A DNA stretch of 64,000 nucleotides, taken from Xenophilus sp. Marseille-Q4582. Its GTDB lineage: Bacteria; Pseudomonadota; Gammaproteobacteria; Burkholderiales; Burkholderiaceae_C. The DNA lies in NCBI RefSeq assembly GCF_916700565.1, contig NZ_CAKAKO010000004.1:744001-808000 (forward strand), in the 5' to 3' direction. The notes beneath the pieces were generated by a model. That model worked only from the letters and a program-made list of their open reading frames with translations, was not told the origin of the DNA and ran no database searches. This document shows positions 23,237 through 33,000 of the stretch, piece after piece; position 1 is the stretch's first letter; every line of letters begins with the position of its first letter. A program made the translations under genes and the position numbers.

Positions 23237-23403
23237 AGCCGATCAAACCGCCTCGTGTCGCAGTCGTCAAGCCGCCCGAGCCTGCCAAGCCCAAGACTGT
23301 GACCATGATCCAAGGCAGCAACCGCGACACCATCGTGGAAGTGCCCGAGGAATCGGTCGAGGCGTTCAAGGCTGTGGGCTGGTCGGTCTACCGGAAGTCG
23401 TGA
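23233..23403 (+). CDS. Small hypothetical head-tail region protein
   Basis: A 56-residue protein, basic and proline-rich at the start (KPPRVAVVKPPEPAKPK) then a small domain ending VEAFKAVGWSVY. Found in the neck-gene region of siphoviruses as a short accessory protein. Overlaps the DUF115-like gene by four bases. Confidence 0.5.
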   Translation: MKPIKPPRVAVVKPPEPAKPKTVTMIQGSNRDTIVEVPEESVEAFKAVGWSVYRKS

Positions 23404-23404
23404 C

Positions 23405-23827
23405 ATGGCACTGATCGTCGCACCTGCTGAAGGCTTCGATTCGCTGGTGTCCGTCGTCCAGGCAGACGCCTACTGCGCGGCCATGGGGCACGCCGGCTGG
23501 ACTGGCACGGACGAGGTCAAGGAAGCGGCGCTGCGCCGCGCCACTCTGTTCCTGCTGACCAACTACAACATCCGCGGCGAGTACCTGTACGTGGTTCACA
23601 AGCGCGTGCAGGACGCCTGCTGCGAGGCTGGGTTGCGCGCGCTAACGGGCAGCCTCTTCACGGACGTGGCTGCCGCGGTGGCTACCGAGAAGACGGTCGG
23701 CCCTGTCACCGTCAAGTACGCGGAGGCCCTGCGCAACGGCGGGCAGGTGCGTTTCACCATCATCGACAACCTGCTGCGCGGGCTGACCGATGGCGGGTTC
23801 GGGCAGATCAGGCTGGTGCGGGCATGA
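23405..23827 (+). CDS. Head-tail connector (DnaT-like family)
   Basis: A 140-residue protein of the phage DnaT-like family: YCAAMGHAGW, EAALRRATLFLLTNYNIRGEY, then a helical end (DNLLRGLTDGGFGQ). Despite the family name, members sit in the neck region and act as adaptor proteins. The gene order supports this. Confidence 0.75.
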   Translation: MALIVAPAEGFDSLVSVVQADAYCAAMGHAGWTGTDEVKEAALRRATLFLLTNYNIRGEYLYVVHKRVQDACCEAGLRALTGSLFTDVAAAVATEKTVGPVTVKYAEALRNGGQVRFTIIDNLLRGLTDGGFGQIRLVRA

Positions 23828-24018
23828 GCTGGGGCCTGTTCCAGAAGCCTGGCACGCGCGAGTTGCACGTCATCCCGCTGGAAGACCTGCGCGAACACGA
23901 GTGCGGCAAGGGTTGCTGGTGCCGGCCTGCCGAGGACGACGAAGAGCCCGTAGTGAACCGCCACAACGCGATGGACGGCCGCGAGGCATTCGAGCGTGGC
24001 GAAAGGCTGTTGTCATGA
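23824..24018 (+). CDS. Small hypothetical protein
   Basis: A 64-residue protein with a possible metal site (HECGKGCWCRP) and the ending HNAMDGREAFERGE. Such genes recur between connector and neck genes in Burkholderiales phages. Overlaps by four bases on each side. No function known. Confidence 0.55.
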   Translation: MSWGLFQKPGTRELHVIPLEDLREHECGKGCWCRPAEDDEEPVVNRHNAMDGREAFERGERLLS

Positions 24019-24251
24019 GCGGACGAGTTCTTTCTCTGGCCGCGCCAGTGGTCGATATGACCGAGGCGCTGGAGGTCATCGACAGTCTGCGGGCGGCCGT
24101 GGAGCGCGGCGAGGTTGTGGCATTCGCCTGCGTGGGCATCGAGCCCGACGACTGCACACGCATGTGGTCCTCGGCAACCCGCCCGACCACGCGGCTGAAG
24201 ATCATCGGTGCCATGGCGCACATGCTGCATAGCTACGAGGCCGGGGAATGA
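24015..24251 (+). CDS. Small hypothetical protein
   Basis: A 78-residue protein resembling a compact alpha/beta fold (LEVIDSLRAAVERGEVVAFACVGIEPDDCTRMWSS). Conserved in position between connector and neck genes but unnamed. Overlaps neighbours by four bases. Confidence 0.55.
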   Translation: MSGRVLSLAAPVVDMTEALEVIDSLRAAVERGEVVAFACVGIEPDDCTRMWSSATRPTTRLKIIGAMAHMLHSYEAGE

Positions 24252-24610
24252 CCTTCTACGCCGAAATGGCCGATGTGGCTGTGGAGATGCTGACGGAGTT
24301 CGGCCAGCCTGTGGCGCTGGAGTCGATGAGCGCCGAGGCCTACAACCCCGAAACCGGCGCCGTCGAGCAAACCATGACCCGCTACGAAGGCATGGGCGTT
24401 GCCCTGGACTACTCGCAGCGTGACATCGACGGCACTGTGATCAAGCAGGGCGACCGCCGCATCTACATTGCGCCGGACCTGGGGGCTGTGCCCAAGACTG
24501 GCGACATGCTGACCCTGGCGGCCGGCACGGTGCTGCAGGTCGTCAGCAGCAAGCCGCTGAGCCCGGCTGGCACCATCGTTCTGCACGAAGTGCAGTGCCG
24601 GGGCGTCTGA
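24248..24610 (+). CDS. Neck / head-closure protein
   Basis: A 120-residue, beta-rich protein (EQTMTRYEGMGVALDYSQRDIDG, GDRRIYIAPDLG, GDMLTLAAGTVLQVV). This pattern is seen in phage head-closure proteins that seal the portal after packaging. Order between connector and gp10-like gene agrees. Confidence 0.7.
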   Translation: MTFYAEMADVAVEMLTEFGQPVALESMSAEAYNPETGAVEQTMTRYEGMGVALDYSQRDIDGTVIKQGDRRIYIAPDLGAVPKTGDMLTLAAGTVLQVVSSKPLSPAGTIVLHEVQCRGV

Positions 24611-25005
24611 TGGGCTTCGCTGCTGACCTCGAAAAGCTGGTCGAGAAGGCGAAGGGCAACGTCGAGAAGGCGACCCGCATGGTCGTGATCCTGGCTGCGC
24701 AGGGCCTCGTGATGAAGTCGGCTGTGGACACCGGCCGCTTCCGCGCGAACTGGCAGTTCGGGGCCGGCAACCTGAATCCAGCGACGACCGATGCCACCGA
24801 CAAGGGCGGCATGGCGACGCTGTCCCGCCTGCAGGCCGAGATCGGGGCGGCGCCCATCGGCGGCATCCTTTGGGTGAGCAACTCGCTGCCCTACGCCCAG
24901 CGGCTGGAGGATGGTTGGTCCAAGCAAGCTCCGGCTGGCATGGTCCGTCTGACTGTTCAAGAGCTGCCCGGCGCCGTGGCCGCATACGTGCGAGGTGAAC
25001 TGTGA
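24610..25005 (+). CDS. HK97 gp10-like tail completion protein
   Basis: A 131-residue protein with VDTGRFRANWQFGAGNLN, the hallmark of gp10-like neck/tail completion proteins, followed by ILWVSNSLPYAQRLEDGWSKQAP. ATG overlaps the previous stop. It should sit at the joint between head and tail. Confidence 0.82.
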   Translation: MGFAADLEKLVEKAKGNVEKATRMVVILAAQGLVMKSAVDTGRFRANWQFGAGNLNPATTDATDKGGMATLSRLQAEIGAAPIGGILWVSNSLPYAQRLEDGWSKQAPAGMVRLTVQELPGAVAAYVRGEL

Positions 25006-25406
25006 GCATCGTCCTCGTGAGGCGCGCTCTGGAAAAGAGGCTGGCTGCCCTCACGCCAGCGCTGCCGACGGCTTGGGAGAACGCCGCATTTACGCCCGTG
25101 ACCGGGCAGGCCTGGCAGCGGGCCACGGTGCTGCGCAACACGCCGCTGGGGCTGGACCTGGCAGGCCAGATGACCGAACTGCGCGGCGACTTCCGCATCG
25201 GCTTGTTTTATCCCGTTGGTGTCGGGACTGCGACAGCGGAAGCGCGCGCCGAACTGCTGCGCGCCCACTTTGGGCCAGTACAGCGCCTGACCGAAGCCGG
25301 CGTCACGGTGCATCTGACATCGCCCGTCTACGTGGGCAGCGCAGTACCGGATGACGGCTGGCTGCACGTCCCCGTCGCCGTGTACTGGCGGGCATTCACC
25401 AACTGA
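25002..25406 (+). CDS. Tail terminator (DUF4128 type)
   Basis: A 134-residue protein: VRRALEKRLAALTPALPTAWENAAFTP and HLTSPVYVGSAVPDDGWLHVPV match DUF4128 proteins, equivalent to lambda gpU, which cap the growing tail tube. GTG start overlaps the previous stop by four bases. A terminator follows. Confidence 0.8.
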   Translation: MSIVLVRRALEKRLAALTPALPTAWENAAFTPVTGQAWQRATVLRNTPLGLDLAGQMTELRGDFRIGLFYPVGVGTATAEARAELLRAHFGPVQRLTEAGVTVHLTSPVYVGSAVPDDGWLHVPVAVYWRAFTN

Positions 25407-25428
25407 ACCGGCAAAGACCGGCCCCGCG

Positions 25429-25453
25429 AACCCGCCTTTGAGGCGGGTTTTTT
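25429..25453 (+). terminator. Intrinsic terminator before the tail tube gene
   Basis: AACCCGCC and GGCGGGTT pair around TTTGA, followed by TTTTTT. Placed between head-joining and tail genes, it can set the higher dose of tail tube mRNA or require antitermination. Confidence 0.8.
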
Positions 25454-25494
25454 GTTTCTGCCCCTTGCGGGCGCAATCATTGAAAGGCCCAAAA

Positions 25495-26142
25495 ATGGCT
25501 GCACGTCTCCCTGACGGTTCCACCGTCGCAATCGCTACCGCCTACGGTAGCCCCAAGGCGGTCACCGCCGTCACCAACGCCAACCCCGCCGTTGCCACCA
25601 GTGCCGCACACGGGCTGGCCAACGGAGCGCTGATCGAGGTCACCTCGGGCTGGCAGCGTGTCAACGACCGAATCGTCCGCGTCGCGAACCAGGCATCCGG
25701 CACGTTCGAGCTTGAAGGCATCAACAGCCTTGCCACGCAGTACTACCCCGCTGGCAGCGGCGTGGGCAGCGTCCGCGAGATCACCACGTTCACGCAGATC
25801 TCGCAAATTCTGGACTTCACGACCAGCGGCGGCGAGCAGCAGTTCGCCACGTACAGCTTCCTCGAAGAGGACTTCGAGCGTCAGCTGCCGACCGTGACCT
25901 CGGCGCAGTCGATCTCCATCGGCATTGCCGACGATCCGTCGCTGCCCGGCTATCAGGCGCTGAAAGCTGCAGGTGAGGCGCGCGCTGTCCGCGCATTGCG
26001 CCTGACCCTGCCGGATGGCTCGCTGATCCTCTACAACGGCACGATCAGCTTCAATGAGACGCCGACTCTGACCAAGGGCTCGGTCATGCAGGTGACGGCC
26101 ACCGTTTCCCTGCAGGGCCGCCCGGTGCGCTACAGCGCCTAA
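25495..26142 (+). CDS. Major tail tube protein
   Basis: A 215-residue protein. An N-terminal Ig-like segment (AVTNANPAVATSAAHGLANGALIEV) is followed by ITTFTQISQILDFTTSGGEQQ and SISFNETP-like strands, as in siphovirus tail tube proteins. Its length, isolated strong expression unit between two terminators, and position before the chaperones support this. Confidence 0.82.
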   Translation: MAARLPDGSTVAIATAYGSPKAVTAVTNANPAVATSAAHGLANGALIEVTSGWQRVNDRIVRVANQASGTFELEGINSLATQYYPAGSGVGSVREITTFTQISQILDFTTSGGEQQFATYSFLEEDFERQLPTVTSAQSISIGIADDPSLPGYQALKAAGEARAVRALRLTLPDGSLILYNGTISFNETPTLTKGSVMQVTATVSLQGRPVRYSA

Positions 26143-26156
26143 CCAGCGTTGCCACA

Positions 26157-26189
26157 AGCCCCATCCCGTGAAAGCGGGTGGGGCTTTTT
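26157..26189 (+). terminator. Intrinsic terminator after the tail tube gene
   Basis: AGCCCCATCCCG pairs with CGGGTGGGGCT around TGAAAG, followed by TTTTT. Strong stem; probably limits read-through from the highly expressed tube gene. Confidence 0.82.
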
Positions 26190-26244
26190 CATGCCCGCAG
26201 GTCGCTCCTTCGGGTCTTTTCCCTCTGAGTGAAAGCACAACATC

Positions 26245-26640
26245 ATGGCAAAAGTCGTACTCAACAAGCGTCCCGAGACGTTCAATCTGCGCGTAACCGT
26301 CCAGCAACTGGACGGCCAGGACGGCACAGTGAATCTGAAGGCGCGCAACCGCACCCGTACGGAGCTGGCGAAGCTCAAGGACGAGTATCTCGCCGAAGTG
26401 CAGGCCACCATTGATGCGGCCGGCAATGCTGACGAGCAGAAGGTCACCTGGGCCGAACTTGTGGGCCGCGGCGTCGAGAGTGACGCTGGGTTCGTGATGC
26501 GGATCGCAGAAGGTTGGGACCTGGACGACGAGTTCAGCAAGGAAAACGTCATCCGTCTGATCGACGGCTTCGGCGGGGCTGGCAAGAAGATCATCAGCGG
26601 CTACGAGGCCGCGATCCACGACGGCCGCTTGGGAAACTGA
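26245..26640 (+). CDS. Tail assembly chaperone (gpG-like)
   Basis: A 131-residue protein located between tail tube and tape measure, the place of lambda gpG. It has a beta-rich start (FNLRVTVQQLDGQDGTVNLKA) and helices later. The last codons read G-GGA-AAC-TGA, an exact -1 slippery heptamer, so a fraction of ribosomes should continue into the DUF1799 frame to make a gpGT-like 235-residue fusion. Confidence 0.8.
   Translation: MAKVVLNKRPETFNLRVTVQQLDGQDGTVNLKARNRTRTELAKLKDEYLAEVQATIDAAGNADEQKVTWAELVGRGVESDAGFVMRIAEGWDLDDEFSKENVIRLIDGFGGAGKKIISGYEAAIHDGRLGN
26631..26637 (+). promoter_or_regulatory. Programmed -1 frameshift site GGGAAAC
   Basis: The heptamer lies immediately before the stop TGA of the chaperone gene, in the correct phase (G GGA AAC). 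The frame entered by slipping back one base is open from 26637 to 26951. This matches the lambda G/GT arrangement (GGGAAAG in lambda). Confidence 0.8.
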
Positions 26641-26645
26641 GGGCG

Positions 26646-26951
26646 GTGGCGGTCGCCCGCTACGAGAAATTCGATGAGAAGAAGCTCAACGCCTTTGGCC
26701 TGCGCATAGAGGACTACGGCCATGAGACCGTAGACCTGTGGCCTGAGAACGAGCAGTCGCTTCGCGTGTTCGACGCGATGCGAACGCAGTGGCGAATGGG
26801 CTTCAGCGGGCCGACCGGGTTTGACTATTCCGCGCTGGATGAGGTCTGGAAGCGCACAAAGACTCCCGAAGAAGACCGCGACGAGATTTTCCAAGACCTC
26901 CAGGTGATGGAGGCGGCCGCGCTGGATGAGATCCACCGTAAAGACGATTAG
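26646..26951 (+). CDS. DUF1799 tail chaperone extension (T domain)
   Basis: The DUF1799 domain (YEKFDEKKLNAFGLRIEDYG, DYSALDEVWKRTKTPEEDRDEIFQDLQVMEA) corresponds to the T part of the lambda GT protein, which recruits tail tube subunits to the tape measure. It is probably made as a fusion by the frameshift at 26631, with reading frame from 26637. A GTG at 26646 with GAGGG upstream could also give a separate 101-residue product. Confidence 0.75.
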   Translation: MAVARYEKFDEKKLNAFGLRIEDYGHETVDLWPENEQSLRVFDAMRTQWRMGFSGPTGFDYSALDEVWKRTKTPEEDRDEIFQDLQVMEAAALDEIHRKDD

Positions 26952-26976
26952 CCCGCTAGCCGGGCTGCACACACCG

Positions 26977-27002
26977 AGCCCCTTGGCATCTGCCAGGGGG
27001 CT
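26977..27002 (+). terminator. Strong hairpin before the tape measure gene
   Basis: AGCCCC-TTGGC pairs with GCCAG-GGGGCT around a 4-base loop. The following TGTCATTT is a weak U tract, so it may attenuate and not fully stop transcription. A smaller hairpin (GCCCG/CGGGC) lies just upstream at 26951-26965. Confidence 0.45.
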
Positions 27003-27020
27003 TGTCATTTGGGCGAGCGC

Positions 27021-30000
27021 ATGACCGAAAACGTAGCCAACATCGGGGTCAAGGTAGACACCAGCGATGCGGACAGGGGCGTCAAGTCTCTGGAAGCGCT
27101 GGCGGCTGCTGGCCCGAAGGTCGAGCGCGCCCTTGATGGGGTTGAAGGCGCCGCGAAGAAGACCGGAAAGAGCCTTGATTCGCTCGGCGTGGGTGCGGGC
27201 AAGGGCCTTGAAGATGTTGGCAAGAAGACCAAGCCCGCATCTGACGGACTGAACAAGGTCACGGACTCTGCCAACAAGGCGACGAAGGCGACCAAAGACC
27301 TTGGCGCCATCAACATCACCGGCCTGACCCGGCTGAACACGTCCGCTGCCGAAGCGGCCACCAGCGCCAAGGCCATGGCATCGTCCATGTCCGTCGCCTC
27401 GGCCGGTATGCGCGGTATGGGCACGGCTTCTTCATCCGCAGAGCGCGGCATGCGCAGCTTTGCCTCGGCGGCAGATGCCACGGCAAACGCGCTGCGCGCT
27501 GAGGCTACGGCGCTGGGCGGTATTCGGACTTCGGTTGCCACCGTCGGGGCGGCGCACCTGGCGGCTGCGCAGCAGACGCTGGCACTCTCTGGTGCAGTGC
27601 AGGCACTGACGGTGCAGACAGCCGCGCTTGCAACCTCCAGCGCTGCGGCTGCTGCAGCCATGCAGCGATTCTCCGCGTCATCCCAGCAGTCCGCCCCCGC
27701 CATGAGGGCGACCGGAGTTGCCGCGGCTGAGACGCAGGCCAGCTTTATGGCCTTGACGCGCATCGGCATCGGCGCATTCCTGGGCAGCGCGGTGGTCCAG
27801 AGCGCCTCTGCGGCGGCGAAGTCCCTGTACGAGGCCAGCGCGGCCGGCGAGCGCCTGCGCATGACCCTGAACTTCGCGACTGGCGGGCAGGGGGCGCGGG
27901 AGCTGGCCTATGTGACCAAGCTGGCCGACGACCTTGGTCTGCAACTCGCCAGCACCGCGAAGGCCTACGCCAGCTTCTCCGCTGCCGCCAAGGGCACGGC
28001 GATTGAAGGGCAAGCGACGCGAGAAATCTTCGAGTCCATCTCGAAGGCGTCTGCCGTCATGGGGTTGTCGGCGGAACAGTCGGCTGGCGCCTTGCTGGCC
28101 CTCCAGCAGATGGTGTCCAAGGGCACCGTGCAAGCAGAAGAACTGCGCGGGCAGCTTGGTGAGCGTCTGCCTGGCGCATTCCAGGTGGCCGCCAAGGCCA
28201 TGGGCGTGACGACCGCCGAGTTGGGCAAGATGCTGGAGCAGGGCCAGGTCATCGCGGACGACTTCCTGCCGAAGTTCGCGCGCGCCCTCAACGAGCATCT
28301 TGGCGGCGCGGCAGACAAGGCCGCCGATCGCCTCGATGCCGCAGTCAACAGGTTTGACAACGCCTGGGAGCGGCTGAAGCGGAGTGCGGGCGACTCTGGC
28401 GTCACCCAAGCTCTGGCCGGCGGCGTGCAGGCTGCCACCAATGACCTGAACGCCGTCAGCGAGGCCTTCGACAACGCGAAGAAGGCGGGCGACGGCATGT
28501 TCTCGGCCTTCGCGAAGGCCAGCGGCGTCGCCATCGGGCGGACCTTCTTCGACACGATCGGAGACGCGGCCAGCGTGGTGAACGGCAGCCTCAACGTGCT
28601 CTCTGGCGGCTTCCTCAAGCTGCGCACGGACGTCAGCCAGCAGATCATGCCGCGCATGCTGATGGACAGCCAAGGTGCGGCGCAGTCCCTTGATAAGGAC
28701 TTGGCTGCGGCCGAGAAGTCGCTGGCAAACCTGAAGGCGCAGGGCGCGGCGACCAGCCCAAACATCTACCTGCGTAGCGCCTATGCAGACGCGCAGAGCT
28801 TGGTGGACAAGTTGCGTGAGGCTCGCGCAGCCATGGCCGCGACGGCTGGTGTTCAGTTCTCCTACGGCGACGGCGACAGCAAGGATTCGCGCATGGCACT
28901 GCTGGCACGAAACAGTGCGGTCGTATCGTCATACCTAGGCGACACCTCGCGCCAGAGCAAGGCACAGCAACAGAGCGCAGCTGAGACGAAGGCCAAGACG
29001 GAATACGAGAAGGCCTATGCAGCGGCAGTGGGCGACACCGCAAAGCAGCTCAAGGTCAAGGCTGCGTACGAGGTTGAGCTGGCCAACATTGCCGAGAAGT
29101 ACAAGGACAAGGGTGGCTCAGGCGGGGGCGCCGCCGAGCTGAAGAAGCAGGCCACGGCCTACCGCGACCTCATCGGCTCCATTGCCGAGCGTATCGAGGC
29201 CGAGCGCCAGGAGCTTGCCGGGGGCGAGAAGCTGAGCGCATCTGCCAAGGCTCGGATCAAGTTCGAGCAGGACCTGAAGGAAGAAAAGTTCAAGCTGACA
29301 GAAGCCCAGCGGGCGGGCGTGGTGGCGTACATCGACGAATGGGCGGCACTGGAGAAGTCCAACGCTGCCGCGAAGGAGCGCGCCCGCATCGACGCTGAAC
29401 TCGAAAAGCAGGCCGCCGCCACCGTTGATGCTGCCTGGAAGTCTGCCGACGGCATCCGCTCGGCCGCCGAGGCGCAGGAGTTTGCAAACCGCACCTTCGG
29501 CATGAGCAAGTCGTCCGTTGCCGAACTGACGCTGGAGCAGATGAAGCTGAACCTCGCGCAGTTGGACGGCAGCGATAGGGTGCTGCCGGGCTATGTGGCA
29601 GCACTTCAGGCGGCGATTGACCAGCAGCAGCGGCTGGTGCAAGGGCTCAAGATCGGCGAGCAGAACGACATCGGCGGCGCCGCCCTCAAGGAACTGCAGG
29701 ACTTTCTGGACCCGACCAAGGCGGAAGACTTCGGCGATGCGCTGCGCGATGCGTTCGCGGGCGCAAGCAAGGCGCTCGGCGGTATGTCGGGCGCTGTCAA
29801 CAAGGCCGTGGCGGCGATTGACCGCTATGGCAAGCGCTCCGCCCAGATCGCCAAGCAGGAGCAAAACGCGGCCACCGCGCTCGTGACTGGCCGGCAGAAG
29901 GCTTGGGAATTCCAGGACTCCATCGGCAAGATCAACGAAGAGCGCGAAAAGAACAACCAGGCTGCACTGCGTGACACGCTCGGCATCTTTGGCGACCTGA

Positions 30001-33000
30001 CAGGGGCCGCCAAGAGCTTCTTTGAGGAGCAGTCGAGTGGTTACAAGACGCTGCAGGTCGTTTCCGCCACCTTTCACGCAGCGGAATTGGCGATGACCGT
30101 TCAGAAGCTGGTGCCGCAAGCCATCAGCGCAGTGCTGGGGCAGGGCCAGGGCGATCCCTACTCCGCCTTCGCTCGCATGGCTGCGATGGCGGCCTTTGTC
30201 GCATCCCTCGGCGTCTCCCTGGGCGGCGGTGGAGGTGGCGGCGGTGGCGGCGGCTACACCGGCATCAAGTCAGGCGGCACCGGCACTGTCCTCGGCATGG
30301 AAGGCCAGCAGTCTGAAAGCCTGGGCAACGCCATCGACATCCTGGCGGACAACAGCAAGATCGAGCTGGCCTACACGCAGAAGATGCTGTCCGAGCTGAC
30401 GAAGGTGCGCGAGGGTATCCAGGGTCTGGCCGGCACCGCCTCGACGGACTTCTTCATCCGTGGCTTCGCGGGCGCGTCGTTCGGTGACGCCTTCCTCGAC
30501 TCCGGCATCGGCTTCTTCCCGGGCCAGACCGTCGCCGACATCATCGAGAAGGGTGTCCAGGGGATGGGTTTCAACCTCATCTTCGACAAGGGCGCGCAGG
30601 CCATGTGGCGCAACCTCGACGAGGAGTTCACGACGGGCGTGGGTCGCGTGCTGGCGAACGTCGCCGAGACGGTTTACACGGCCGCCGATGCCCTGGGCCT
30701 GAACGACGCCGCGCTGCAGGAGCGCATGCTGTCGCTGATCCCGACGCTGGGGGACACCAGCACCTACATGCAGAACGGCATGTTCGGGATGCAGGGTGGC
30801 GGCTTGGTCAGCCTCAAGGACATGACCGGCGAGGAAATCCAGAAGGAGCTGGAGGCGATTTTCTCGGCAGTGGGCGACCAGATGGCCGCCGCTGCGCTCC
30901 CGGCTCTGCGCCCGTTCCAGGCCATCGGCGAGGGCATGTTCGAGACCCTCATCAAGGTCACGACGGGCATTGAGACGGCCGAGTACGCGCTGGAGAAGTT
31001 CGGCCTGCGTGCCATCGACTACACCGACATCGTGCGCAAGCAGGGCGACGTGGCGGTCGAGATCATGCGGCAGACCATCATGGGCGCCGAGCAAGAGCTT
31101 GCCATGTACCGCTACGGCACGGCTGGCTCCATCGTCAGCAGCATGACGCCGCAGAGTGGGTTGTCCTCGATCATCGAGACGTTCGTGGGCGACGCGAGCG
31201 AGCTGGAAGATCTGTACGCGTCGCTGCTGGACGTGCGTTCGGCCATGAAGTCGGTTGGCCTGCAGGCGCTGGACTTGTCGCGCGACATGATCCGCGGGGC
31301 TGGCGGGCTGGAAAACCTGCAGTCGGGCTTCGATTCGTACTTCGAGAACTTCTTCAGCGAGCAGGAGCAGCTGGAGGCGAAGACTGCCCGGCTGACGGAA
31401 GAATTCCAGCGCATCGGCATCGCCATGCCTGTCGGTGTTCAGGGCTTCCGCTCGCTGGTCGAGTCCATCGACACTGGCACCGAGGCCGGCCAGTACCTGA
31501 CCGGCCAGCTCATGGGCGTGGCGGATGCTTTCTACGAGGTGGCTTCTGCTTCGGGCCAGGCTGCGCTGTCCCTGGCGGACATCGTTGCCGACATGGTGGG
31601 CCGTGCGAGCGACTTCCTGACGCCTGGCCAGATGCAGGCACTGTCGGTGCAGCGCATCCAGAGCACGCTGGCAGCAGGAGGCGTCAATGCCAGCTTCGAG
31701 CAGATCCTCGGCTACTCGCGCCAGCAGTTCGCCAACGACATCCAGGCGTACTACGCTGCTGGCAACGAGACGATGGTGCGCCTCATGCACTCCATCGCCG
31801 ACGACTACCTGAGCATCAGTCAGTCCACCGTGGATGCTCTGCAGGCCCAGCAGCAGGAGGCCAGCCAGACCGTCAGCGCCCTGCAGGCGGACGTGGACAA
31901 GTGGACCAGCATGCGCAAGAGCGCGCAGGACCTGTCGCGCTCCATCGGTCTGAGCATCACTGGCGGGACCGGCGAGGCCGAACTGTGGGCCACCGTGAAC
32001 GGCACGGGCGATCTGGACGCGCGCATCAAGGCGGCGACGGAACTCAAAGGCATCATCGAGCGCTCGGCCAGCGTGCAGATGCAGGCGTGGCAGACGGCGC
32101 TGTCGTCGGCGCAGTCCCTGCTGACCGTGGGCAAGCAACTCAAGAGCTACGTAGACAGCCTGAAGGTCGGCAGCCTGTCGGCCCTGACCCCTGCCGAGCA
32201 GATGGGTGAGGCGTTGCGGCAGTACGAAGAGACGCTGGCAAAGGCGCGGGGCGGCGACAAGGACGCTCAGGGTGCCCTGCAGAACATCGCCAACAGCTAC
32301 CTGACCCTGGCGCAGAACTACAGCCCGGGCATGTACACCGCCATCTTCGACACGGTGACGAAGCAACTGGATGCCCTGGGCGGCTCGCTTGTCAGCGAGG
32401 CTCAGGCAGAGGTCAACCGCCAGCAGGCGCTCATCAGCGCGGCCGAGGCAGCGAATGGTCTGAGCGCGGAGCAGATCGCCAAGCTGACCACGCTGCAGTC
32501 GGCTGTGGACAGCATGGTTGCCACGGCGGATGTGAAGATCACGACGACGAACGCCGAGCTGGCGATTGCCAACGCCAAGCTGTCGTCTGTCGAATCGTTG
32601 CTGGCGTCGGTGAACGACGTGTGGACCTACCTGCCCGAGCAGCAGGCCGGCATGTTCGACGGCGGCGTGAACCGCATCATCGAAGCACTGGTGGGCCTTC
32701 CCAAGGAGTTCGCCCGCAACATCGCTGCCGTGGTCGGCGTGGATGTGTCCACGGTGCCGGGGTTTGCGTCGGGCGGTGTCCACTCGGGCGGGTGGCGGAT
32801 CGTGGGCGAGCGCGGGCCAGAACTGGAGTTCACGGCGCCGTCGCGGATCTACAGCAACGGCCAGTCGTCGCAGATGCTGGCGCAGGCCAACGCTGAGCTG
32901 GTGGCCGAGGTGCGCGCCCTGCGGGCAGAAATGGCAGCGGTGAAGGCCGAGGTGGCTCGCAGCGGCGATAAGGCGGCGATGGCATCGCTGGAAGGCGGCC

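Noticed and set aside
30270-32783. Very long minus-strand frame (837 codons) inside the tape measure
   Set aside because: It is rich in His, Arg and Leu and antisense to a certain gene; a typical high-GC shadow.
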